Assembly (NCBI RefSeq): GCF_002803065.1
Contig: NZ_NNBL01000019.1
Span: 98,317-162,316 of the forward strand
Length of the DNA: 64,000 nucleotides
DNA from: Streptomyces sp. CB01635
GTDB lineage: Bacteria; Actinomycetota; Actinomycetes; Streptomycetales; Streptomycetaceae
Reading direction: 5' to 3'
The notes beneath the pieces were generated by a model. The model was not told the DNA's origin, searched no databases, and saw only the letters and a list, made by a program, of their open reading frames with translations. Made by a program: the position numbers and the translations under genes. Shown here one piece after another: positions 23,208 through 35,137 of the stretch. How positions within the stretch are numbered: position 1 is the stretch's first letter; each line of letters starts with the position of its first letter.

Positions 23208-25244
23208 GTGGCTGACGTACCTGCCGATCTTGCCGCAGTGTGGCCACGAGTTCTGGAGCAGCTCCTCGGGGAGGGCCGTGGGCAGGGGGTCGAGACGAAG
23301 GACGAACACTGGATCCGGCGCTGCCAGCCTCTCGCGCTGGTCGCCGACACCGCGCTGCTCGCCGTTCCGAACGAGTTCGCGAAGGGCGTACTCGAGGGAC
23401 GGCTCGCGCCGGTCGTGGCCGAGACGCTGAGCCGCGAGTGCGGCCGCCCGATCCGGATCGCGATCACGGTCGACGACTCCGTCGGTGAACAGCCCGTCCC
23501 GTCCGCACCCCCCGTACCGCAGCACCGCTACGAAGAGCCCGAGCTGCCGCCGGCCCAGAACCAGGCCCAGAACCAGGCCCACGAGCCGTACGACCCGTAC
23601 GGCCGCCGCTCTGACGACCATGCTCAGGGCCCCCGCGGTGATCAGTCCCAGGGCGCCCGCGCCGACCAGCTCCCGACCGCCCGCCCCGCGTACCCGGACT
23701 ATCAGCGCCCGGAACCGGGCGCCTGGCCGCGGTCGCAGGACGAGTACAGCTGGCAGCAGCCGCGGCTCGGCTTCCCCGAGCGCGACCCGTACGCGAACCC
23801 GCCCCAGCAGCCGCAGCACGACTACCGGCAGCAGGAACGCTCCCCCTACGAGCAGCAGAACGAGCGCTCCCCTTACGAACAGCAGCAGGAACGCTCTCCC
23901 TATGAGCAGCAGGAGCGGTCGCCCTACGACCAGCAACCGGACCGGACGGGATACGACCAGCAGGCGGACCGCAATGGTTACGACCAGCAGGTCGAGCGCT
24001 CCGGATACGAGCAGCAGTCCGAGCGGTCGTCGTACGAGCAGCAGATGTCCGACCGCCAGGGGCGGCACGGCCGGCACGAGCGCCGTGATCTCAACGACGG
24101 TCCCATGGGGGGCCGCCCCGGGCAGGACGGGCGCACGGGACGCGGTGTCCCCAGTGGTGCCCCCGGACCGCTCGCCGCGCAGCCCGCGCCCGCGACGGGT
24201 CCCGGCGAGCCGACCGCGCGACTGAACCCGAAGTACCTGTTCGACACCTTCGTCATCGGTGCCTCGAACCGTTTCGCCCACGCGGCCGCGGTCGCCGTCG
24301 CCGAGGCGCCGGCGAAGGCGTACAACCCCCTCTTCATCTATGGGGAGTCGGGGCTCGGCAAGACCCACCTGCTGCACGCGATCGGGCACTACGCGCGCAG
24401 TCTGTACCCGGGTACGCGCGTGCGCTACGTGAGCTCGGAGGAGTTCACGAACGAGTTCATCAACTCGATCCGCGACGGCAAGGGCGACAGCTTCCGCAAG
24501 CGGTACCGCGAGATGGACATCCTTCTTGTCGACGACATCCAGTTCCTCGCGGACAAGGAGTCGACGCAGGAGGAGTTCTTCCACACCTTCAACACGCTCC
24601 ACAACGCGAACAAGCAGATCGTGCTCTCCAGTGACCGGCCGCCCAAGCAGCTAGTGACCCTGGAGGACCGGCTGCGCAACCGCTTCGAGTGGGGTCTGAT
24701 CACCGACGTCCAGCCGCCCGAGCTGGAGACCCGTATCGCCATCCTTCGTAAGAAGGCGGTGCAGGAGCAGCTGAACGCTCCGCCGGAGGTCCTCGAGTTC
24801 ATCGCGTCCCGCATCTCGCGCAACATCCGCGAGCTGGAGGGGGCGCTGATCCGGGTCACGGCCTTCGCGTCGCTGAACCGGCAGCCGGTGGACCTCGGTC
24901 TGACGGAGATCGTCCTCAAGGACCTGATCCCCGGCGGCGAGGACTCGGCCCCCGAGATCACGGCGACGGCGATCATGGCGGCGACGGCCGACTACTTCGG
25001 CCTGACGGTGGAGGACCTGTGCGGATCGTCGCGCAGCCGGGTCCTGGTGACGGCACGCCAGATCGCGATGTACCTGTGCCGTGAGCTCACCGACCTGTCC
25101 CTGCCGAAGATCGGGGCGCAGTTCGGCGGCCGCGACCACACGACGGTCATGCACGCGGACCGCAAGATCCGTGCGCTGATGGCCGAGCGGCGGTCCATCT
25201 ACAACCAGGTCACCGAGCTCACCAACCGCATCAAGAACGGCTGA
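23208..25244 (+). CDS. dnaA: Chromosomal replication initiator DnaA
   Basis: DnaA binds DnaA boxes in oriC and opens the duplex. The 678-residue protein has domain I (1–90: WPRVLEQLLGEG), a very long domain II (about 95–335), the AAA+ domain III (FVIGASNRFAHAAAVAVAE; Walker A GESGLGKTH near residue 380; Walker B LLVDDIQFL near 440) and DNA-binding domain IV (signature GGRDHTTVMHADRKI near 645). Domain II is much longer than in most bacteria, as is normal in Streptomyces, and here contains eight copies of an (E/D)R-x-x-Y-(E/D)-Q-Q repeat. GTG 23208 follows GAGAGAGC. The strong hairpin at 25276–25311 ends the transcript before oriC. Confidence 0.98.
   Translation: MADVPADLAAVWPRVLEQLLGEGRGQGVETKDEHWIRRCQPLALVADTALLAVPNEFAKGVLEGRLAPVVAETLSRECGRPIRIAITVDDSVGEQPVPSAPPVPQHRYEEPELPPAQNQAQNQAHEPYDPYGRRSDDHAQGPRGDQSQGARADQLPTARPAYPDYQRPEPGAWPRSQDEYSWQQPRLGFPERDPYANPPQQPQHDYRQQERSPYEQQNERSPYEQQQERSPYEQQERSPYDQQPDRTGYDQQADRNGYDQQVERSGYEQQSERSSYEQQMSDRQGRHGRHERRDLNDGPMGGRPGQDGRTGRGVPSGAPGPLAAQPAPATGPGEPTARLNPKYLFDTFVIGASNRFAHAAAVAVAEAPAKAYNPLFIYGESGLGKTHLLHAIGHYARSLYPGTRVRYVSSEEFTNEFINSIRDGKGDSFRKRYREMDILLVDDIQFLADKESTQEEFFHTFNTLHNANKQIVLSSDRPPKQLVTLEDRLRNRFEWGLITDVQPPELETRIAILRKKAVQEQLNAPPEVLEFIASRISRNIRELEGALIRVTAFASLNRQPVDLGLTEIVLKDLIPGGEDSAPEITATAIMAATADYFGLTVEDLCGSSRSRVLVTARQIAMYLCRELTDLSLPKIGAQFGGRDHTTVMHADRKIRALMAERRSIYNQVTELTNRIKNG
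23835..24046 (+). repeat. Tandem repeats in dnaA domain II
   Basis: Eight imperfect 24–27-nt units encode the peptide (E/D)-R-(S/T/N)-(P/G/S)-Y-(E/D)-Q-Q-x, residues about 210–280. The first four are nearly identical (ERSPYEQQ), the later four drift (DRTGYDQQ, DRNGYDQQ, ERSGYEQQ, ERSSYEQQ). Such repeats can expand or contract by slippage. Confidence 0.85.
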
Positions 25245-25275
25245 CAGCAGCCTTCAGACCCCTCTGTACGACGTC

Positions 25276-25311
25276 GAAGGGCGCCCCAGGACAACTCCTG
25301 GGGCGCCCTTC
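25276..25311 (+). terminator. dnaA terminator
   Basis: A 15-bp perfect stem (GAAGGGCGCCCCAGG / CCTGGGGCGCCCTTC) with a 6-nt loop lies 32 nt past the dnaA stop, separating dnaA transcription from the origin. Confidence 0.88.
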
Positions 25312-26135
25312 TTCGTTGCGGCGGGACGGCGCGGCCGGACGCGGTGTTCGATTCCGGTCCCTGGTTACGGGTGTTCTCCACAGATGTGCGGACTTTCTTG
25401 CGTCCACACCCTGGGGACTGCCAAGTTGTCCAGACTGTGTCCACAGGGCCTCGTGCTGAATGACCATCAGACCAGGTCAGACGGCTGTGGATTCGTGGAC
25501 AAAAGATCTCCACAGGCTGTGGACAAGATTTTCCTCCACAGGGTGTGGGTTTCGTTGTCCACCGTCGACCCACAGGTCAGAGGCCCTTGTGCACAGCTGC
25601 GGGCCGCTTCTCCACACAGCTGTCCACTGTTCGGCAACAGAACGCGTGGAATCACCGTGCCGAGTGAAAGGCGTCACATCAGGGCGTGTGATTGGGCTGT
25701 GGGGAACCGGGGAAAAGCTGGGGACAGCCCTGGGGAGAAGTGGCCCCGGCCTGTGCATCGGGTGTGCAGAACTTTTCCCCGTCCACAGAGAACCCCGGTT
25801 GTCCACCGCTCGCGCCCACAGGCCCGGTGGACAAAAAACCGACTCTGACCTGCGAAAAGGCAGTTATCCACGGTTTCCACAGCCCCTACTACTACTCCCA
25901 ACTAGAGAGAGCTGGGAATCAGGATTGAAGTGGGGGCTGTGCACAACTCGGGGTCCGGTGCCCGACAGCGGGTCGGCACGACTTGACCCCGAGCGGCAAC
26001 GACTGTCAGCGCCGTACGTCAGACTGTTCCCCGGTGTCCTTCCCATGTGGCGGCTGAGCGACACCGAGTCACACGACGAAGACCGAAGACCAACGCAGGG
26101 CGAGAGCAGCCAGCAACAGCAGGAGGCGGCTTACG
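25312..26135. other. oriC: Chromosomal replication origin oriC
   Basis: The non-coding DNA between dnaA and dnaN carries a dense set of DnaA-box-like 9-mers on both strands, mainly at 25374–25946. There is one exact TTGTCCACA (25518–25526). One-mismatch sites include 25374, 25426, 25437, 25494, 25555, 25587, 25608, 25799, 25826, 25864 and 25938, and further two-mismatch sites are present (about 18 in all). The cluster falls into two groups with a box-poor spacer at about 25630–25695. This matches the large multi-box Streptomyces oriC. No clear AT-rich unwinding element is obvious; the stretch ACTACTACTCCCAACTAGAG (about 25888–25907) is relatively AT-rich. Confidence 0.95.
25518..25526 (-). 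promoter_or_regulatory. Strongest DnaA box of oriC
   Basis: This is the only 9-mer in the origin matching TTGTCCACA exactly. It sits in the left box group, directly flanked by weaker boxes (25494–25502 and 25506–25514), a layout suited to cooperative DnaA loading. Confidence 0.85.
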
Positions 26136-27266
26136 GTGAAGATCCGGGTGGAACGCGATGTACTCGCGGAGGCAGTGGCCTGGGCGGCGCGCAGCCTCCC
26201 GGCCCGACCGCCTGCGCCTGTCCTCGCGGGCCTTCTCCTGAAGGCCGAGGAGGGCGCACTGAGCCTGTCGAGCTTCGACTACGAGGTCTCGGCGCGGGTC
26301 TCGGTCGATGCGGAGATCGACGAAGAGGGCACCGTCCTCGTCTCCGGCCGGCTCCTGGCGGACATCTGCCGTGCCCTGCCGAACCGTCCGGTGGAGATTT
26401 CCACAGACGGTGTACGAGCGACCGTGGTCTGTGGCTCCTCGCGATTCACACTCCACACCCTGCCTGTGGAGGAGTACCCGGCGCTGCCGCAGATGCCGAC
26501 CGCGACGGGCACCGTCCCCGGTGAGGTCTTCGCCTCGGCCGCGGCCCAGGTGGCCATCGCCGCGGGCCGTGACGACACCCTGCCGGTGCTCACGGGTGTG
26601 CGCATCGAGATCGAGGGCGACACGGTCACTCTGGCGTCCACCGACCGCTACCGCTTCGCGGTCCGCGAGTTCCTGTGGAAGCCGGAGGACCCCGAGGCGT
26701 CCGCGGTCGCCCTGGTGCCCGCCAAGACGCTCCTGGACACCGCCAAGGCGCTCACCAGCGGTGACACGGTCACCTTGGCCCTGTCGGGCTCCGGCGCCGG
26801 TGAGGGTCTCATCGGCTTCGAGGGCGCCGGCCGCCGTACGACGACGCGTCTGCTCGAGGGCGACCTGCCGAAGTACCGCACCCTGTTCCCGACGGAGTTC
26901 AACTCCGTGGCCGTCATCGAGACCGCCCCCTTCGTGGAGGCCGTCAAGCGTGTGGCCCTCGTCGCCGAGCGCAACACCCCGGTGCGGCTCAGCTTCGAGC
27001 AGGGCGTGCTGATCCTGGAGGCCGGCTCCAGCGACGACGCACAGGCTGTGGAAAGGGTCGACGCCCAGCTCGAGGGCGACGACATCTCGATCGCCTTCAA
27101 CCCGACGTTCCTGCTGGACGGTCTGAGCGCGATCGACTCCCCGGTCGCCCAGCTCTCCTTCACGACCTCCACGAAGCCGGCACTGCTCAGCGGCAGGCCG
27201 GCCGTGGACGCCGAGGCGGACGACGCGTACAAGTACCTGATCATGCCGGTGCGGCTGTCGGGCTGA
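26136..27266 (+). CDS. dnaN: DNA polymerase III beta sliding clamp
   Basis: The ring-shaped clamp tethers DNA polymerase III and other enzymes to DNA. The 376-residue protein has the three tandem clamp domains of the family (N-terminal KIRVERDVLAEAVAWAARSL; central VLTGVRIEIEGDTVTLASTD; C-terminal ending YKYLIMPVRL). The C-terminal VMPxRL-type pocket residues are present (IMPVRL). The GTG start follows AGGAGG. It directly follows oriC, as in nearly all bacteria; its promoter must lie inside the origin. Confidence 0.97.
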   Translation: MKIRVERDVLAEAVAWAARSLPARPPAPVLAGLLLKAEEGALSLSSFDYEVSARVSVDAEIDEEGTVLVSGRLLADICRALPNRPVEISTDGVRATVVCGSSRFTLHTLPVEEYPALPQMPTATGTVPGEVFASAAAQVAIAAGRDDTLPVLTGVRIEIEGDTVTLASTDRYRFAVREFLWKPEDPEASAVALVPAKTLLDTAKALTSGDTVTLALSGSGAGEGLIGFEGAGRRTTTRLLEGDLPKYRTLFPTEFNSVAVIETAPFVEAVKRVALVAERNTPVRLSFEQGVLILEAGSSDDAQAVERVDAQLEGDDISIAFNPTFLLDGLSAIDSPVAQLSFTTSTKPALLSGRPAVDAEADDAYKYLIMPVRLSG

Positions 27267-27444
27267 CGCTCCACAGGGCATGGCCGCCGGGCGTTCGCCT
27301 GAGCGGCTGTGCCCACAGGTGTGCGTGAGCTCCCCCCTCTGCCCGAAAGGCGTGGGTGGTACCCCCAGGCTTAGGCTCGGAACACAGGTGCGGGAGTGCC
27401 TCACGCACCGCCTCACGCCCGGTCGCAACTTAAGGAACCACCTG

Positions 27445-28320
27445 ATGGAGCTCGGTCTCGTCGGTCTCGGCAAGATGGGCGGCAACATGCGCGAGCGCAT
27501 CCGCCGCGCAGGCCACACCGTCATCGGATACGACCGCAATCCCGACCTCGCGGATGTCCACAGCCTCGGGGAGCTTGTGGGCAAGCTCAAGGCCCCGCGT
27601 GTGGTGTGGGTGATGGTGCCGGCCGGCGGCCCGACCCAGGCCACCGTCGACGAGCTCGCCGACCTCCTCTCGCCCGGCGACGTCGTGGTGGACGGCGGTA
27701 ACTCGCGCTGGACCGACGACGAGAAGCACGCCGTCGAGCTGGGCATCAAGGACATCGGCTTCGTCGACTGCGGCGTCTCCGGCGGCGTCTGGGGCCTGGA
27801 GAACGGCTACGCGCTGATGTACGGCGGCAGCAAGGAGAACGTCGCCAAGGTCCAGCCGATCTTCGACGCCCTCAAGCCGGAGGGCGAATTCGGCGCTGTC
27901 CACGCGGGCAAGGTCGGCGCGGGCCACTTCGCGAAGATGGTCCACAACGGCATCGAGTACGCCATGATGCAGGCCTACGCCGAGGGCTGGGAGCTCCTGG
28001 AGAAGGTCGACTCCGTCACCGACGTGCGTGAGGTCTTCCGCTCCTGGCAGGAGGGCACGGTCATCCGTTCCTGGCTGCTCGACCTGGCGGTCAACGCGCT
28101 GGACGACGACGAGCACCTGGACAAGCTGCGCGGCTTCGCCGCCGACTCCGGTGAGGGCCGCTGGACGGTCGAGGCGGCCATCGACAACGCGGTGCCGCTG
28201 CCCGCGATCACCGCGTCCCTGTTCGCGCGCTTCGCCTCGCGCCAGGACGACTCGCCGCAGATGAAGATGATCGCGGCCCTGCGTAACCAGTTCGGCGGCC
28301 ACGCCGTCGAGAAGAGTTAA
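27445..28320 (+). CDS. gnd: 6-phosphogluconate dehydrogenase (decarboxylating), short form
   Basis: The enzyme oxidises 6-phosphogluconate to ribulose 5-phosphate and CO2 in the pentose phosphate pathway. The 291-residue protein is the short form (the long form has about 470), typical of the GntZ/YqeC type and often NAD-dependent. It shows the Rossmann GLVGLGKMGGNM (5–16), VDGGNSRW, the substrate-binding DCGVSGGVWGLENGYALM and the catalytic-lysine segment GAGHFAKMVHNGIEY. ATG 27445 is chosen from AAGGAACC upstream. It sits between dnaN and recF, a conserved Streptomyces insertion into this operon region. Confidence 0.93.
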   Translation: MELGLVGLGKMGGNMRERIRRAGHTVIGYDRNPDLADVHSLGELVGKLKAPRVVWVMVPAGGPTQATVDELADLLSPGDVVVDGGNSRWTDDEKHAVELGIKDIGFVDCGVSGGVWGLENGYALMYGGSKENVAKVQPIFDALKPEGEFGAVHAGKVGAGHFAKMVHNGIEYAMMQAYAEGWELLEKVDSVTDVREVFRSWQEGTVIRSWLLDLAVNALDDDEHLDKLRGFAADSGEGRWTVEAAIDNAVPLPAITASLFARFASRQDDSPQMKMIAALRNQFGGHAVEKS

Positions 28321-28411
28321 TCCACAAAGCGAACCCACAGCGCGTCCACGAAGCTCCACGAAGAAGTCATCCACACCCGCTCCACACCTTGGGGGAGGTC
28401 GGCGAACGACC

Positions 28412-29536
28412 ATGCACGTGACGCATCTGTCGCTGGCCGACTTCCGCTCGTACGCCCGGGTCGAAGTCCCTCTCGATCCGGGCGTCACCGCGTTCGTGGG
28501 TCCGAACGGGCAGGGCAAGACCAACCTCGTCGAGGCCGTCGGCTATCTCGCCACCCTCGGCAGCCACCGGGTCTCCTCGGACGCGCCGCTGGTCCGCATG
28601 GGCGCCGAGCGCGCCGTCATCCGGGCCGCGGTCCGGCAGGGCGAGCGCCAGCAGCTCATCGAGCTCGAGCTCAACCCGGGCAAGGCGAACCGCGCCAGGA
28701 TCAACCGATCCTCGCAGGTCAGACCTCGTGACGTGCTCGGCATCGTGCGCACGGTCCTGTTCGCGCCGGAGGACCTCGCGCTCGTCAAGGGCGACCCCGG
28801 CGAGCGCCGCCGCTTCCTCGACGAACTGATCACCGCCCGCTCCCCGCGCATGGCCGGCGTGCGGTCCGACTACGACCGCGTACTCAAGCAGCGCAACACG
28901 CTCCTCAAGTCGGCCGCGCTCGCCCGCAGGCACGGCGGCCGGTCAATGGACCTGTCGACACTCGAGGTGTGGGACCAGCACCTCGCGCGCGTGGCCGCCG
29001 AGCTGCTCGCGCAGCGGTTCGACCTGATCGCCACGCTCCAGCCGCTCGCCGACAAGGCGTACGAGCAGTTGGCGCCCGGCGGCGGCCCGCTCGCCCTCGA
29101 CTACAAGCCGTCCTCGCCCGAGATCGACGGCCACGCGCGCGAAGAGCTCTACGAGCAGCTGATGGCCGCCCTCGAAGCGGCCCGCAAACAGGAGATCGAG
29201 CGGGGCGTCACCCTCGTCGGGCCGCACCGCGACGACCTGATACTCAAGCTCGGCCAGCTGCCGGCGAAGGGGTACGCCAGCCACGGCGAGTCCTGGTCGT
29301 ACGCGCTGGCTCTGCGCCTGGCCTCGTACGACCTGCTGCGGGCCGAGGGGAACGAGCCGGTGCTCGTGCTCGACGACGTCTTCGCGGAGCTCGACGCGCG
29401 GCGCAGGGAGCGTCTCGCCGAACTGGTTGCCCCCGGCGAACAGGTTCTGGTGACGGCCGCGGTGGACGACGATGTGCCGGGCGTCCTGGCGGGCACGCGG
29501 TACGCGGTGTCCGAAGGAACGGTGGAGCGGGTATGA
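28412..29536 (+). CDS. recF: DNA replication and repair protein RecF
   Basis: RecF is an SMC-like ATPase that helps load RecA at gapped DNA together with RecO and RecR. The 374-residue protein has Walker A GPNGQGKTN (30–38), a coiled middle region and the signature/Walker B region with LVLDDVFAELD near the C-terminus. GGGGGAGG lies upstream of the ATG. Its stop overlaps the start of the DciA-like gene (ATGA), so the two are translationally coupled. Confidence 0.96.
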   Translation: MHVTHLSLADFRSYARVEVPLDPGVTAFVGPNGQGKTNLVEAVGYLATLGSHRVSSDAPLVRMGAERAVIRAAVRQGERQQLIELELNPGKANRARINRSSQVRPRDVLGIVRTVLFAPEDLALVKGDPGERRRFLDELITARSPRMAGVRSDYDRVLKQRNTLLKSAALARRHGGRSMDLSTLEVWDQHLARVAAELLAQRFDLIATLQPLADKAYEQLAPGGGPLALDYKPSSPEIDGHAREELYEQLMAALEAARKQEIERGVTLVGPHRDDLILKLGQLPAKGYASHGESWSYALALRLASYDLLRAEGNEPVLVLDDVFAELDARRRERLAELVAPGEQVLVTAAVDDDVPGVLAGTRYAVSEGTVERV

Positions 29537-30075
29537 CCGAGAACACATCCGGCGACGCCCCCCAGAAGGCCCCCGAGCCGTCCGGCGTCGACCTCGCGCG
29601 CGTGGCCCTGCGCGCCGCGAAGGAGCAGGCACGCGCGCGAGGAGTGGCCGACCAGCAGAAGAAGCAGGCCCGGCGAGGCGGCGGATTGAGGTCCGGGGCG
29701 CGCGCCGACGGCCGCGACCCGGTCGCTTTCGGCGCGGCCATCAACCGGCTGATCACCGAGCGCGGCTGGGAGGCGCCGGCCGCTGTCGGCGGTGTCATGG
29801 GCCGCTGGCCGGAGATCGTGGGCGAGGACCTCGCCAAGCACTCCGAGCCCCTGAAGTACGACGAGGACGAGCGTGTCCTGACCGTCCAGTGCGACTCGAC
29901 GGCCTGGGCGATGCAGCTGCGTTACCTGGCTCCGACGCTGGTGGCGCGGCTCAACGAGGACCTCGGGCACGGCACCGTACGGCTTCTGAAGATCCTTGGG
30001 CCCAACGCTCCCGCACGCCGCTTCGGCCCCCTGCGCGCCCCAGGAAGCAAGGGTCCCGGCGACACCTACGGGTGA
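29533..30075 (+). CDS. DciA-like DUF721 protein
   Basis: This 180-residue protein has an N-terminal DUF721 domain-related region at about residues 60–165. Its hallmarks are WPEIVGEDLAKHSEPLKYDE and VLTVQCDSTAWAMQLRYLAP, followed by NEDLGHGTVRLLKILGPNAP. DUF721/DciA proteins act as ancestral loaders of the replicative helicase DnaB in bacteria without DnaC or DnaI. The N-terminal 55 residues are basic and disordered. It is coupled to recF and precedes gyrB, the conserved actinobacterial order. The helicase-loading role is inferred from the family. Confidence 0.88.
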   Translation: MTENTSGDAPQKAPEPSGVDLARVALRAAKEQARARGVADQQKKQARRGGGLRSGARADGRDPVAFGAAINRLITERGWEAPAAVGGVMGRWPEIVGEDLAKHSEPLKYDEDERVLTVQCDSTAWAMQLRYLAPTLVARLNEDLGHGTVRLLKILGPNAPARRFGPLRAPGSKGPGDTYG

Positions 30076-30099
30076 GTCGGGCGAGCTGCCGACCGGGGG

Positions 30100-30121
30100 T
30101 TGACGCCCGGTTGACGCCCGG
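30100..30121 (+). repeat. 11-bp tandem repeat upstream of gyrB
   Basis: TTGACGCCCGG occurs twice in direct succession, 250 bp before gyrB. Each copy contains TTGACG, close to the −35 consensus for the housekeeping sigma factor, so duplicated −35 elements are possible. No paired −10 is convincing. Confidence 0.45.
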
Positions 30122-30373
30122 AAGCGCTGAGTGCCGCTGTGAGCCTCTTGGAGCCCCGGGACGCATATGGGGAGTCGGCAGAGGCCGGTTCAGGGCGGCA
30201 CATGCGGACTCAGGTACCGGCAAACCCCCATCACTGTCGGCGCTACCGGTAGACTGAGAGCTAATCCCGCCCCACTTGTGGGACAACCGAGCAACGCTGA
30301 CTATCGCTGAACGACGCAGCCGCTCCGGCCACCGCCGGGAGCTTGGCTTGTGCTGTGCCAGAAAGGGCGCTTC

Positions 30374-32446
30374 GTGGCCGATTCCGGCAACCCCAACGAG
30401 AACATCCCGTCCACTGCCGCCGACGCCGTCGGCCAGGCCCCGGCGGAGGCCAGTCAGTCCTCCGGCGAGGTGACCTCGGCCTACGACGCCAGCGCCATCA
30501 CAGTCCTCGAGGGTCTGGACGCGGTCCGCAAGCGGCCCGGCATGTACATCGGCTCGACCGGTGAGCGCGGCCTGCACCACCTGGTGCAGGAGGTCGTCGA
30601 CAACTCCGTCGACGAGGCGCTGGCCGGCCACGCGGACACGATCGACGTGACGATCCTGCACGACGGCGGTGTGCGCGTCGTGGACAACGGCCGCGGCATC
30701 CCGGTGGGCATCGTCCCGTCCGAGGGCAAGCCCGCCCTCGAGGTCGTGCTGACCGTGCTGCACGCGGGCGGCAAGTTCGGCGGCGGCGGCTACGCGGTCT
30801 CCGGCGGTTTGCACGGCGTGGGCGTCTCCGTCGTCAACGCGCTGTCCATGAAGGTTGCCGTCGAGGTCAAGACCGACGGCCACCGCTGGACCCAGGACTA
30901 CAAGCTGGGCGTCCCCACGGCCCCGCTCGTGCAGCACGAGGCCACGGACGAGCACGGCACGTCGGTCACCTTCTGGGCCGACCCGGACATCTTCGAGACC
31001 ACCGAGTACTCCTTCGAGACGCTGTCGCGGCGCTTCCAGGAGATGGCGTTCCTCAACAAGGGTTTGAGGATCAAACTCACCGATGAGCGTGAGTCGGCGA
31101 AGGCCGTCGCCGGGGCGGACGAGGCGGGCGCCGACGAGAAGCCCGAGGTCAAGGCCGTCGAGTACCACTACGAGGGCGGCATCGTCGACTTCGTGAAGTA
31201 CCTCAACTCCCGCAAGGGAGACGTGGTGCACCCCTCCGTCATCGACCTGGAGGCCGAGGACAAGGACAAGCTCCTGTCCCTCGAGGTCGCGATGCAGTGG
31301 AACAGCAGCTACACCGAGGGCGTGTACTCCTTCGCCAACATCATCCACACGCACGAGGGTGGTACCCACGAAGAGGGCTTCCGCGCCGCGCTGACCTCGC
31401 TGATCAACAAGTACGCGCGCGACAAGAAGCTGCTTCGCGAGAAGGACGACAACCTCACGGGTGACGACATCCGCGAGGGTCTGACGGCGATCATCTCGGT
31501 GAAGCTGAGCGAGCCGCAGTTCGAGGGCCAGACCAAGACCAAGCTGGGCAACACCGAGGTGAAGACCTTCGTCCAGAAGGTGGTCTACGAGCACCTGAAC
31601 GACTGGCTGGACCGTAACCCCGTCGAGGCCGCGGACATCATCCGCAAGGGCATCCAGGCAGCCACCGCGCGCGTGGCGGCCCGCAAGGCCCGCGACCTCA
31701 CCCGCCGCAAGGGCCTGCTGGAGTCGGCGTCCCTGCCGGGCAAGCTCTCCGACTGCCAGTCGAACGATCCCACCAAGTGCGAGATCTTCATCGTCGAGGG
31801 TGACTCCGCCGGCGGTTCGGCCAAGTCCGGCCGTAACCCGCAGTACCAGGCCATCCTGCCCATCCGAGGCAAGATCCTGAACGTCGAGAAGGCGCGGATC
31901 GACAAGATCCTGCAGAACCAGGAGATCCAGGCGCTGATCTCCGCCTTCGGCACCGGAGTCCACGAGGACTTCGACATCGAGAAGCTCCGCTATCACAAGA
32001 TCATTCTGATGGCGGACGCCGACGTCGACGGCCAGCACATCAACACCCTGCTGCTGACCTTCCTGTTCCGCTTCATGCGGCCCCTCGTCGAGGCCGGCTA
32101 CGTGTTCCTCTCGCGCCCGCCGCTCTACAAGATCAAGTGGGGTCGTGAGGACTTCGAGTACGCGTACTCGGACCGTGAGCGCGATGCCCTGACGGAGCTC
32201 GGCCGCCAGCAGGGCAAGCGGATCCGTGAGGACTCGATCCAGCGCTTCAAGGGTCTCGGCGAGATGAACGCCGAGGAGCTGCGCATCACCACGATGGACA
32301 TCGAGCACCGCGTGCTCGGCCAGGTCACCCTCGACGACGCAGCCCAGGCGGACGACCTGTTCTCCGTCCTGATGGGCGAGGACGTCGAGGCACGCCGCTC
32401 GTTCATCCAGCGCAACGCCAAGGACGTCCGCTTCCTCGACATCTGA
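30374..32446 (+). CDS. gyrB: DNA gyrase subunit B
   Basis: This is the ATPase subunit of DNA gyrase, which introduces negative supercoils. The 690-residue protein has the GHKL ATPase domain (EVVDNSVDEA; GRGIPVGI; LHAGGKFGGGGYAVSGGLHG), the transducer, and the TOPRIM metal-binding domain (EGDSAGGSAKSGR; DADVDGQHI) with the C-terminal gyrB domain ending KDVRFLDI. GTG 30374 gives V-A-D-S-G-N-P-N-E, like the S. coelicolor protein; another in-frame GTG at 30350 would add eight residues. gyrA follows 42 nt downstream, forming a gyrBA operon. In S. coelicolor this operon responds to supercoiling. Confidence 0.97.
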   Translation: MADSGNPNENIPSTAADAVGQAPAEASQSSGEVTSAYDASAITVLEGLDAVRKRPGMYIGSTGERGLHHLVQEVVDNSVDEALAGHADTIDVTILHDGGVRVVDNGRGIPVGIVPSEGKPALEVVLTVLHAGGKFGGGGYAVSGGLHGVGVSVVNALSMKVAVEVKTDGHRWTQDYKLGVPTAPLVQHEATDEHGTSVTFWADPDIFETTEYSFETLSRRFQEMAFLNKGLRIKLTDERESAKAVAGADEAGADEKPEVKAVEYHYEGGIVDFVKYLNSRKGDVVHPSVIDLEAEDKDKLLSLEVAMQWNSSYTEGVYSFANIIHTHEGGTHEEGFRAALTSLINKYARDKKLLREKDDNLTGDDIREGLTAIISVKLSEPQFEGQTKTKLGNTEVKTFVQKVVYEHLNDWLDRNPVEAADIIRKGIQAATARVAARKARDLTRRKGLLESASLPGKLSDCQSNDPTKCEIFIVEGDSAGGSAKSGRNPQYQAILPIRGKILNVEKARIDKILQNQEIQALISAFGTGVHEDFDIEKLRYHKIILMADADVDGQHINTLLLTFLFRFMRPLVEAGYVFLSRPPLYKIKWGREDFEYAYSDRERDALTELGRQQGKRIREDSIQRFKGLGEMNAEELRITTMDIEHRVLGQVTLDDAAQADDLFSVLMGEDVEARRSFIQRNAKDVRFLDI

Positions 32447-32488
32447 GTCGGTCTCAGCTGACCGCATCAGAAAGGATCTTCACCAGCA

Positions 32489-35119
<2,631 letters not shown>

Positions 35120-35137
35120 CGCGAGGAGTGAGTCATC

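Noticed and set aside
23835..24046. CRISPR-like repeat
   Set aside because: The repeats are contiguous, coding and in frame in dnaA, without spacers; no CRISPR array or cas gene is seen in the window.
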